The notes beneath the pieces were generated by a model, which worked only from the letters and a program-made list of their open reading frames with translations, searched no databases and was not told where the DNA came from. A program made the position numbers and the translations under genes. Source: Prinsepia uniflora (Eukaryota > Streptophyta > Magnoliopsida > Rosales > Rosaceae). From it: a stretch of DNA of 64,000 nucleotides. The DNA lies in NCBI GenBank assembly GCA_032719365.1, contig CM064874.1:28072716-28136715 (forward strand), written 5' to 3'. Of this stretch, positions 23,190 to 34,310 are shown one piece after another; position 1 is the stretch's first letter, and each line of letters begins with the position of its first letter.

Positions 23190-26165
23190 TGACAGGACCC
23201 ATCCCAATCCCCCGGGGATTAGTGCGAGATGACCCTGCTCCCGTCTGACACGGAGTGTCAGACAAGGGATATTTCCGACCTTTGCCCTCCCGGGCTATCA
23301 GAGTACGCCAGGATCCGGAGGAGGCATGTGATATCTCGATCTCTGCTACAGCCCACATCCGATGTCAACCTGAAGGGCAGTCAAAACATTAAAAACTGTG
23401 AGTGGACAAAACAAAGAGTTTATAAAAACATTTAATAAGGAAGACATTTGTACCCTCCACTAAAAAGCATGCATGCATTCGAAAACCATTTATCCAAAAC
23501 AACCATATGTGGGACTAAGCCCAAAGCAGATATAAACTAAGGTCGAAAGGACCACAATAAAAACGACCATACGGGCCACTGCCCAAATCCTGTGCACACC
23601 TGTACACACCACATATCATATATCATATATCCATCACATACATATATATAAGTCACACAACCAATCCCGTCACGGTATCCAAAGCTACGCGCGCGCTACC
23701 CGGGTCTCAATCCGAGTCATCTCAAAGTCAAGATCAATGTCCGTAGACCACTGACCCTACCCGAGGTAATAGTAATCATAGCCTTCCTGAGAGTAAGGAA
23801 CCCAACTGGGGGGTGACTCCACTCAGTCGGTGCTCCGTGACTACTCCGGGGTCCACCCAGGCCAACGACCCTCCCCGGAGGAGATAGTAGAACATGTAAA
23901 GGAAGGTAGACGAACATATATATACATAACATAAACATTCATGACCGGTTCCCCTGAACCGTCATGAATCCATAATATCCATAATCAGGTAACATGCCGG
24001 TTCCCATAAACCGTCATGTACCGTAATAACATAACCGAGGTAACATGCCGGTTCCCATAAACCGTCATGTACCGTAATAACCAACAAGGGTTCATGCCGG
24101 TTCCCATAAACCGTCATGAACCTGGGAATCCATTTAAGGTTCCCTGACCTGAAATCAAACCGTAAAGTGACTGGGTCTCGTGCCCGAACATAGGACATCA
24201 GTTGGGCACCGTGCCCGATATCTGAGGTCATATGCCCGAGACAAAACCAAATGGGTCTCATACCCGAGTTTATCCTTTTGAAATCCAAATTCAGTTCATT
24301 TAAATTAATAAAGAAATACAGACCCGTATAAGCACCGTATAAGGCCGAAACCTCAAAATACGTGCTTATACGTAACCACATACAAATGCACCCATGGCAT
24401 CATCAAACAAGTAATAAAACATATAATAAACATTTATGCATGCACCAATTTAGAAAACAAGGTCCACTCACAGACCGTCCGAGCTGCCGCCTCGATTTGC
24501 GTGCCATACGGCTCCCCGAGCCGATCACCGTCACCGGGACTCCCAAACCTGTCCAAATCGTAATAGAAGGTTACTAACTACTTAATTAACCTCCTACCAA
24601 AGCCCCGTAATTTTCCCGAACTTTTAACTATTTTTAAACCTACCCTAAACCTTCCGATGCTCCGAAACATATCGAGACGGTGTCCGATCGACACGAAACC
24701 AGTCCCAAAATGTTCGTTACATCGAATAGATGATTTCGTATGTTGGAACCTTCCCCAGATTCCCTGCCACGCGCCCTCACGCGCCGCCTGAAGTGGCTGC
24801 GCGTGGGCTTCACGCGCCTGCTACAGTACCTGCTGACGTCATCGCTGACGTCAGCATGACGTCATCACTGACAGCCCCTGACAGTGACACGTGTCACGCT
24901 CCCATTGGCCCACTGTCTGACATGTTAGTCTGACATTGTCAGATCTGACATGATGACGTCATCCCTGACATGATGACGTCATCAGGATGACGTCATCAGT
25001 CATCCCCTACATCGATCAGACCGGTCTGAACCGATCCGGTCCGGTTTTTCCTGCAACTTGGACCGGCGTAACCGGTCCAGGTGTCCTTCTCCCTCATTTT
25101 CGGTCCGATTTCATCCATTCCAATTCCTAAATTCCTATTTCTTCATTTCCTATCTAACCCAATTAACAAAACTACCTAAAACCTACGAAATCCGACCGGT
25201 CCAATTTGAACCTCACGGTTCAATTTTTCTCGATCAGTCTACACGGCTTCTCGGCCGTCAACCACCACCAAAACCTTCCTAAAATGTCCCTAGCAACCTA
25301 ATGGACTCATTAAAACCATTAAAAACTAAGCATAACAACGAAAATGGAAAAATGGATCAAAATGGGCTAACCGGGTACCCGTTCGGGTTTCTCCTCCTCT
25401 CGCCGCCGTGGGCGGCGGTTCAGGCCTCCAAGCCGGCCACCTCGGCTCCCTCGATCTCCCTGGTCCTCTGCCTGGTCATGGGTGATGGTTGGCTGGGTTT
25501 GGGTTGCACGGGAATGAGAGAAAATGGGTGAGATCAGGTGGGTTTGTGTGTGGATGAAGAAATGAAAATGCACGGGGATGGGTTTGGTGCATGAGTAGGT
25601 GGGGTTGGCCAGTGGATGGGTGACAAGTGTCACTCATCCATTGGGCCTCCATTAAATATCTGGGCCCACTAGAGACAAAACTGCACTTTTTGTCTCGTAA
25701 AACGTGTCATCGTGAATAGTAACCGGAAACTTCCGTGAACCGTAACTTCGCCGTCGAACGTCCGAATTCGACGTGCCGCCTGTCTACGGATTCGTATCGT
25801 CCTTATATACGTAACGGTCTTCGGCCCTCGGCCATCGGACCTCCTGGTCAAAAAGTCAACTTTTGACCTCCTATTCACCCAAATTACCAAAATGCCCCTA
25901 AACTTCCGAACGTCATAACTTCCTCCTCGAATGTCGGAATTGAACGTGCCACCTGTCTACGAACTCGTGACGTCACGAACTACGTCACGGTCATCGGTCA
26001 AAGTCCATTTGATCGCCCGATTAAAAAGTCAACGTTTTGCCACCATCAGGGGCAAAACGGTCATTTCGCACCGCTCGTCCGATTTCGCTCTACTAATCAC
26101 GGATTAGCCTCACTAATCGTGATTAGTCACTAATCTAACCATGAAATTTGGGACGGGTCGTTACA
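23190..26165 (-). mobile_element. Solo LTR inside the old LARD body (2976 bp)
   Basis: Begins TGACAGGACCCATCCC and ends GGACGGGTCGTTACA, which is TGTAACGACCCGTCC on the minus strand. It has a perfect target duplication GTCAT (23185-23189 and 26166-26170). Removing it restores the body across the junction AATCGTCA/CCAGAAAT, matching the array body. It is the most complete minus-strand LTR copy and was used here as the reference for the neighbouring ones. Its ACGT-box cluster is at about 24830-25005. Confidence 0.95.
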
Positions 26166-27728
26166 GTCATCCAGAAATCTGATTCCAAAACCTGAAATAT
26201 CGTTCTCGTCTACCGAGACGTATCAATCATGAACCTATCGGTTGTCTCCAATACCATCGATTGACTTCATAGGGAAGCCAATCACAATATCCGCACATCC
26301 CTAAGGCTGACCATATCCGACCACGTCGGAAAACTACTCATCGGACAACTACTCAGGCGAGTAGTAAGCCATATGGGATTTACCTCGAAAAGAAGTTCAG
26401 TCCCAACATGCCCCACTCAAACATCCAAGTATGAGCGATAAACTCTCCACCTATCTGGATCATCAAGACCACGATCCAGATCCATAACGATACCCAAAGT
26501 CCTAAACCAATTCCCACATCTAAACAGATTAGTCAACGACGAGACACGCCGAGACTGTGGGTTCTCACTGATTACCTCGTATTGATCCTTATGATTCCAC
26601 CGAGGAAAAACCAAGAATGATACAAGATAATGACAACAAAATTCATCTTACGTGAATGCAAACAACACTCGCTGCACTCACCACGTCATGTAACCCAACA
26701 TCGTCTGCCACCAAGCAGAAAATGAGAAATTTCAGTCACCCGACTTCGATATACTCAATACCAATGCGGAAAACCCGCGTTCCATTTGTCACCTCAATCG
26801 CAACCTCTCGCGATTTCGAAGTTCCAACAAGATTGGAAACAACGTACTTGGACATCATCTACGTGTCCATTACCAGTTTAACTTTATCCGTGATCCACTC
26901 TCGAACCACAGATGCCGAACATATGCCCATCACGACGGATGTCACATCCCGATACGTAATTCATCGTCATCACGATCACCGGCACCAGCGCTAGTATCAG
27001 CGCCAGCCCACAATACTATCGGTACACGCAACCAGCATCAGTATCGGCACACCATGTGCAAAACTAACAACCCTGGATCTCCGCTCATACCGAACGACGA
27101 TCTTGTACCTCTCCTCGAATAGGAGAAACTCTGCCTCCCTCGTACCCAACAACTCTGGGTACAGTCACCCTGACAACTCATACGAGAAAAGGAAACGTCC
27201 CCGAACGTCCCCGATTCCCAATAATCGTAACTACGACCATTCTCGGTAGTAGCGCCTGCCACACACTCGTGCAGACCTAACTACCAGGCATCACTATCGA
27301 GATCCCGCATCCAACGGAATCACTCGCTCGTACCAAATACTCCGTATCCCCGCTCCGGGATTCCATCGACAAGTACCAACCCTGGTAACTTGTCCAACAA
27401 TCTCTATCCTGTCGTAACTCTACTAAACCAATGTCGTCTACCAGGTCACCCATGACCTTAGTTGTACCAACAATCCATCACAACTGAAGTAGCACGACAA
27501 CCAACTAGGTCAAACCGATAAGTACAATCCCGACTGCGAAGTGCAGTCCCAACACAAGCTGATATGACTAGACCGACTAACGAACCCCAAATCCGAATAG
27601 TCGTCAAAGTCACACCACTCGCCAACTCACATTTCCGAACCATACACCCAAAGTAGGGTTCCACGATCACACCTAGAGTTCCACCGAACCCAACTGCACA
27701 AGGTAGTACAATCCACAATCTGACCGAC
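26166..27728 (-). mobile_element. Old LARD body, middle segment
   Basis: Resembles the reverse complement of the array body from about 33050 back toward 31020. For example, CCTATCGGTTG, ACTTCATAGGGAAGCC and GAAGTTCAGTCCC occur in the same order. It is full of stop codons in all frames. It ends at CCGAC, duplicated on the far side of the array at 43773-43777. Confidence 0.8.
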
Positions 27729-29633
27729 TGTAACGACCCGTCCCGAATATCGGGATTTAATAATATTTAATTGTGATTTACTAATCTGGGATTAGTTGGG
27801 CGATTTCGGACGAATTGTGCAAAATGACCGTTTTGCCCCTGGGTGTGGGCAAAACGTTGACTTTTAATTCGAATGGTCAAATGGACTTTGACCGATGACC
27901 GTGACGTAGTTCGGGACGTCACGAGTTCATAGACAGGTGGCACGTTCGATTCCGACGTTCGTGGTGAAAGTTATGATGTACGGAAGTCCAGGGGCATTTT
28001 CGTAATTTGGACGATGTAGGGGCAAATGTTGACTTTTTGACCGGGATGTCCGATGGCCGAGGGCCAAGGACCGTTACGGAGGTTTCGTCGATACGAATTC
28101 AATGACAGGCGGCACGCATCAATCGGAGTCCGTATGACCGAGTTACGGGTCAGGATGCGTGAGGGGCATTTTGGTAATTTTCTGCACAAGGGCAGAATGG
28201 TAATTTCACGGGTGTTTGAACGGCTACTGTAGCACCGTGGAGGGAACGTGGCCAGCGCACGGGTGGTGCGTTTATGGAGCAAATTGCTGGCCTAAACCAT
28301 TGTTTATGGGATTGTTGGATTGTTTAGTGGCATTGTGCGATGCCAGGCTGTGTGGGACGGTGGATTTGGCCATTAACCATGACTGGTGCACGATGAAAAG
28401 CAGAGTGCTTCCCACATGTGTTCAGCCTTTCCAGGGCCCAATTGGGCGGATTGCAGTGGGCAATGTAGTTATGGGACTGAGTGAAGTGTTCTGGGATTGA
28501 GAATGAGAGGAAAGGAGCAATTTTGGTGTGGAATTGTTCAAAAACCCGAAACTGGTTTTTGAAGAGTTCATTATCGAATTTCGGTTTTCAGGCCAGCCCA
28601 GGGCAAATTGATGATTCATTTTGTTCTCTGGGATCATTTCGAGTCGAACCAGATCAAATGGGGCAAGCTTGGGAGCTCCTAGGGCCGTGAACGGACATGG
28701 TGGACGGCCGGAAAACTCGAGCTTGAGTTGTGACGATTAAGGTATTGTCGAGTTAAATTAATGATTCTAATTAGTTCGTTGTAGTCCTAATTAACTTCCT
28801 GTGAAGTTAATTTGATTTTGGTTAAGGATTGGAGGAGCTCTGGTGATCGACCCGTTTTGGGTGATCACGGGTTGTCGACAAGATTGATCGACGGTTGATG
28901 CTAATCATGGACACAGAACTGAAATTGGTGGATTGGTGATTGTTGTGGGATCAAGAACGGATGGAATTGATATCGAATTGAGGGTGTTTGAAACGGATCC
29001 TATCGCGGGTAATCTGACCCGTTTACCAGTCATTCGGGTGAAGAAGGAGCACTGTAGCAGGCGCGTGGCTTTCACGCGCAGCCACTCACGGCGGCGCGTG
29101 ACGGCGCGTGGGCACGAATCTCGAGGTGAGGTCAACATGACTTTTATCCTATACATTGTAACGAACATTTTGGGATTGGTTTCGTGTCGATCGGACACCG
29201 TCTCGATATTGTTCGGGATGTCCGAAGGTTTTAAATCCAATTTAAAAATACTTAAAAATTCGGGAAAATTACGGGGCTTGAATAGGATGCTAATGATGAG
29301 GTTAGTGATCCTCTAAATTGATTTGAACAGGATTGGGAGTCCCGGTGATAGTGAGGTGGCCCGGGAGGGCCTATGGCACGCGTATCGAGGCGCTCGGTTA
29401 AACGGTCTGTGAGTGGACATTGGTTTTATAAATTCGATGCATGCATAACTGTTTCATGATTGTTATAATTGGGATTATATGATTTATTTTGGATATCAGT
29501 GAATTTATATGTTTTCACGCTTTTCGAGGCGATTTACGTGTTTGCACGTGAATCGAGGTTTTCTGGATTTGCACTGATTTCCATAAATATGGATGGATAT
29601 GATTTCATGAAACGGTCACGGATTTGATAATGT

Positions 29634-29775
29634 GAAATCGGGCCAGGGGCCCAGTTAATTTGTTGAATCGGGCCAGGGGCCCAATTGAATTATGAAATCG
29701 GGCCAGGGGCCCAGTTAACTTATGAATCGGGCCAGGAGCCCAGTTGACTTGTATATGTGATTTCGGGTCGGGGAC
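29634..29775 (+). repeat. AATCGGGCCAGGGGCCC hairpin minisatellite (copies at 36216 and 42798)
   Basis: Four units of about 35 bp, three of them carrying the hairpin GGGCC-agg-GGCCC and one decayed, followed by GGGTC-ggg-GACCC. The block recurs in the other two array LTRs at +6582 and +13164. Confidence 0.9.
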
Positions 29776-29936
29776 CCTAAAATGGAATTGAATGAACTAT
29801 TTCGGATTTGATTCAACTATTTGGACTTATGACGGTTTTATGGAAATTCGGGGCAGGGCCCTTGTGATATTTTGGAAATGAATAATAAAATGTGTTCCAT
29901 AAAACCATCTCGATATGAGGATATTTATATCCTGGT

Positions 29937-30178
29937 CTCCTCCAAGTGTCGGGGACACTGGAGAAGTCACGGTGCATTGCCTGTGAGGGCTCATTGTACG
30001 GAGCTACCGGACCGTATAGTGATCCAGGAGCAGGATTGCTAGACGTCATGGACGTCAGACATCGGGGATGTCAGAGATATGGACCCGGTGAGACCCCGGG
30101 CAGCACGCGTTGCTTAATACCGTGAGATATGACGTCTGGAACGTCAAGCGTCTAGGACGCTAGGCATCGGGGATGCCG
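29937..30178 (+). repeat. Mini-hairpin chain in array LTR 1 (copies at +6582 and +13164)
   Basis: Successive hairpins: AGTGTC-ggg-GACACT (near 29946), GACGTC-atg-GACGTC (30042-30056), GACATC-ggg-GATGTC (30058-30072), CCCGG/CCGGG, GACGT-ctgga-ACGTC (30131-30145), AGCGTC-tag-GACGCT (30147-30161) and GGCATC-ggg-GATGCC (30163-30177). Most loops are exactly 3 nt. Confidence 0.9.
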
Positions 30179-30608
30179 GAGATGGAAAAATAATAAATGA
30201 ATATTACTGGATTGATGAAATAACTCTTGGATTTACTTTTGGAAATTGAAAATATGCTTTGGTTTCCGAGCTAAGGCCCTAATGGTTATTTCTAAATAAA
30301 TATGGGATTATTGGTTTTGGTGCATGCATATGATTTTACTGAGGGGCATAAATGTCTTATAAATGTTTTAAGCAGACTTGTTTATTTTCGTCCACTCACA
30401 GCTTTTGGTTTTTAATGCCCTTCAGGTTGATTCCGGATACGACTGCAGCAGAGACTTGAGCATCGCACACCTCCTCCATCGATCCTTACGCACTCTGGAA
30501 GCCCGTTTGGGCAATGGCAATCGGTTATCCCTTGTCTGGCGCCTCTTGTCAGACGGGAGCACGTCACATTCCATGGTAATCCCGGGGGGATTGGGATGGG
30601 TCGTGTCA

Positions 30609-33600
30609 AGTGGTATCAGAGCAGGTTTTGCTCTTTTGTGCGCGAAGGACGAGGGTGTGATGTCTCTTTGGGCTGCTGTTCCGTTGTCAACCTGATAGAT
30701 AGTTTTGGATTTGTATGGTGAATTGGGAGTGTTTGGCCCGATACGCCGTACATTGATGCGATTCAACCCAAGTGGTGTTGTATAAGATTAACTGGTAATG
30801 TGGGACCGTCGGTTCGGTCAGGTGATTATGGATTGTTGTGCCACTGGGCACAGCTAGGTTCAGGGAACCCCATTTGATTGCAAATGCGAAACTCAGTTGA
30901 GTATTGGTCTAAATAATGGACCCTGGTAGTGTTGGCTAGTGTACGGGTTGTTGGTGCATCGGAGTTAGCCGATGACCTTCGTGGTGGAACCCACGTTGAG
31001 TTGACGATTGGATTGGATTGGATGTCTATACGATGTCAGGACCGCAGAGTCGGTCAGGTTGTGGATTTTACTGCAAAAGGCAGTTGGGTTCGGTGGAACC
31101 CTAGGGTGTGATTTTGGAACCCTAACTTGTAATTGATGGACCGAAAGGTGAACCTTAAGTGAGAACTTGTGCTGCGACGAGCGGCTGAGGTCATGGATGA
31201 CCATGTGGATGACTCTAGTGAGTCTAGTCTGGATGATGGGATTCGATCCACGGATGCGGTTATGAGATAAAATATGGAATCCCGTGTTGGATCGAATAGT
31301 AGTGTGATGTGTGGATACGGATCTTGACAACGATGACTGTTGGTCGACAGTTGTGTCGAGATGACTGGCTATCGAGGGTATTTAGTGTGGTTTTAATACT
31401 TGGGGATGTTCAGGGAACGTCCATTATCCTGATGTGCCAGTGGTCAAATTGGGGTACCCATAGTCGTGGGGTACGAGTGGTGTTACGGGATCGTCGTTCG
31501 TAATGAACGGAGATCCAGGGTAACAACTTTGCACACTGTGTGCTAGCATGGGTGTTCGTGTGCTAGCATGGGTGTTCGTGTGCTATGTATGGATGTTGGT
31601 ATGGTGATACCTTTATGCCAATACTGGTATGGATGCCTGTGTGCTGATACTAGTGTTGATGATGGTGCGTTGGTGCTGGTACTAGCGCTGGTGCTGGTGA
31701 CAGTAATTGTGATGACGATGAGCCACCAGTTGGGGTGTGACTCTGTCATGATGAACAGATGATTGGTATCTGCGACTCAGTGGTGGTTGAGTCTTGGACT
31801 GGATGGGATCCAGTGGAGGTTATGTCGTGTTGGGATAAGTCCTAACAGATTTATGATGACAAGTGATGAATGGATAAAATGGTATGATTGAAACTTGGGG
31901 AATCTAGGGACGATGTTCCCTATGTCATGCGAGTTGGTGGATTTGGGGAGTTGTGGTCAACTCCGAGATTGGTAAGTTTGTGTACTGCTTATATCCCCTG
32001 AGAATACAAGGAAATTATTGGAATTGGAAAAGTCGGGGAAACCATTCGTGGTATTGATGTGGGATTTGGTGATTATGAATCACTTGGAACCTGAGGATTG
32101 AACCTGTTAAGGTCGAGATGTGAGACGGAAGCTGTATGGTATGCACATCCAGGCAGAGTTGAGGAAATTTCCGTTCGGAATCGGGGTGTGTGCATACATG
32201 ACTATTGGCGGACGTGAGGTCCGAGTAATGAATTGATTTTGGACACGTGGTGGTCCAAGTGAGGTATGGACGTGGGAAGTCCCGTGGTTGGACTTGACAT
32301 CTCATTGGGAGCATGTCTGTTTCCAACATGGTTGGAACTCTCTATCCGGGGAGAGTTGTGATTGGGAGACGAGGGAAGTGCTCGTTTCCACACCGGTGAT
32401 TGGTATTCCGAAGTCTTTGGGGTTGACTTCTTATTTCCTGCCGTGGCAGGTGATGATTGTTGCTACCAGTACGTTGAGCGTGTATTGGTAGGTGGACCCA
32501 TGTTTGGCTTGGGTTCATTGGACACAAGCAGTTGTGTATGATTTTGGATTTGGTGGTGAAATGCGAGGTCATCTTTCCACCAAGGGAAATTTGGCGAAGG
32601 ATTCAACTGAGGGTGTAAGACCCTACGATCAGCTTTCAGATGGATTGTTAACTGCGTGGGCATGCGTGGATCCTAGGTGGATCTGATTTGAGATGTTGTC
32701 GACTTTGGTCGATGTGACGATCTAGGATCGTGATGTTACTTGTCGAGTGACGTAGCGATGGATCTGGGTTGTGGTCGTGATGATCCAGATTGGATGAGAG
32801 TTATCACTCTTACCTTGGTATGTGAATCGTAAATGACGGGACTGAACTTCTTCTCGGAGTGAAGTCCATATGGTTTGTGACTTGGTTGAGTAGGTTTCCG
32901 ATGTGGTCGGAGTTTGTCAACCTTTGACGTGTGGATATTGGGATGGGCTTCCCTATGAAGTAAATCGAGTGTTTTGGAGAGGCAACCGATAGGTTCGGTT
33001 TTGTTACGTCTTGGTGGACGTAAACGAGATTTTGGGTTTTGGAATCGAATTTCTGGGTGACGATTCAGGATTCGATTGCGAAGCTCGAAAATGGATTACT
33101 GGATTTGGGTGCGGAATGGTTATTCCAATGCTAGCTTACGGAATAATGATTTCGGATTCGGATTTGGAAATGGATTAAATATGTGATGTTTGGGTTTGGA
33201 TTCGGAATTTCTTACGAAATTGCGGATTCGGATTCGGAATTGGAACTAGATGACGGGTGGAGTTCGTTTTGTCTCATGTTGGTTTGAGCAAATGTGCTCC
33301 ATTACTAGAACGTGTTTGGCTATAACCTGGGTGGCTATAGTCAGATTGATGGATTGAGGTACGTACAGGGTACGTTGTACGAGGATTGATACTGGTTAGG
33401 CTGAGTGGTGCCTAATGGCGGTACATGGGATGTACCCGTGGTGTGTAACTAATGTGTTGGTAATCGGATTGGTTCTGATATCATTTGTTTGGCTATATTG
33501 TGGACTGGACATTGGATACTGTGCGCTGGGCAGAGTGATTTTGTCAGGGTTCAGTGATTGTATGAGCAGGTGCTCTTAGCCATGGTTGGCTTATGGAACC

Positions 33601-34310
33601 CTAGTACTGAGATGTGTGTCACTGCTGGGCTGGTATTCAATGTGTTCCAGTTACACCACTTGATTGAGTAAGTTGGCGGTATACGTACACTCAGCATGAG
33701 TGAGTTGGTGGTCAGAGTAACCACGAGTAGCCTTGCGTGATGCTACTACGCCGTCATATTTTCCAGCGTTTTGGTTCGCTGAGGGAGTCGGCGATTATGG
33801 ACATTGAGATTTATTTATGTCGCAGGATGGGCTTGCCCTGCGAATTGAGATCATGTGGTTGATCTTGCGCTACATCGAGAGTGATGTAGTACGTGGTGTT
33901 GTCACGGATAGACAGATGGTTGGGGCTTTATCAGGGTGGTAAAGTTTTGTGATGACAGTTTGACTAGTGGTGTCAGCATGGACTGACAAATGAGATTTGG
34001 TGACTCCCGGCGGGAGCAAATGTAAGGATTTATTGGCAATGGAAAGGAACCATCTAGCTGAAGGAGTCAGCTAAATGGTTAGGCGATTTTATCGCGGATC
34101 AGGTGATCATTTCCACTCGAGGTGGTCGAGTGTTGTTGCTATTATGACGTATGACTGAGGTGGTATGTCTGGGTACAACGAGGCTGGTGTTGTCCCAGTA
34201 TGTGGGTGTACAAGTGTACACAGATGTGTGATCGAACTGTTTTCCACAAGGTGGTTGTGGAATAAGGTTATTGGTAATTTCGAGGACGAAATTCTTTAAG
34301 GAGGGAAGGT
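30609..34310 (+). mobile_element. Array body 1, non-coding (3702 bp)
   Basis: Begins with a 2-base spacer and TGGTATCAGAGC, the usual primer-binding site matching initiator methionine tRNA (30611-30622). It ends with AATTTCGAGGACGAAATTC, AGGAGGGAAGG (a polypurine tract) and then the next LTR. That closing motif is the one I associate with the 3' end of pol in Tekay/Del-type Gypsy elements. Between them no gag or pol domain is readable and no frame exceeds about 121 codons, which fits a large retrotransposon derivative that needs proteins from elsewhere. Confidence 0.88.

Larger units (their letters stand above)
27729..30608 (+). mobile_element. Array LTR 1
   Basis: Starts TGTAACGACCCGTCC and ends GGGTCGTGTCA. 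Near its start it has the shared module GACAGGTGGCACG (27932) and its echo GACAGGCGGCACG (28103). From 29407 to 30401 lies the bracketed hairpin domain with CTGTGAGTGGAC at one end and GTCCACTCACAG at the other, each next to ATGCATGCAT-type motifs. The many short reading frames here are not supported as genes. Confidence 0.95.

Noticed and set aside
24362..24933. Short frames in the minus-strand LTRs that recur at 48736
   Set aside because: They recur because the LTRs are related; no start context or domain supports them as genes.
27971..30766. Several 100-127 codon frames in the array LTR, seen three times
   Set aside because: Their repetition comes from the three LTR copies. They lie in different frames on both strands and show no protein family features.
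30609..34310. Hidden gag-pol in the array body
   Set aside because: No RT, RNase H, integrase or zinc-knuckle motif was readable in any frame, and stops are frequent.
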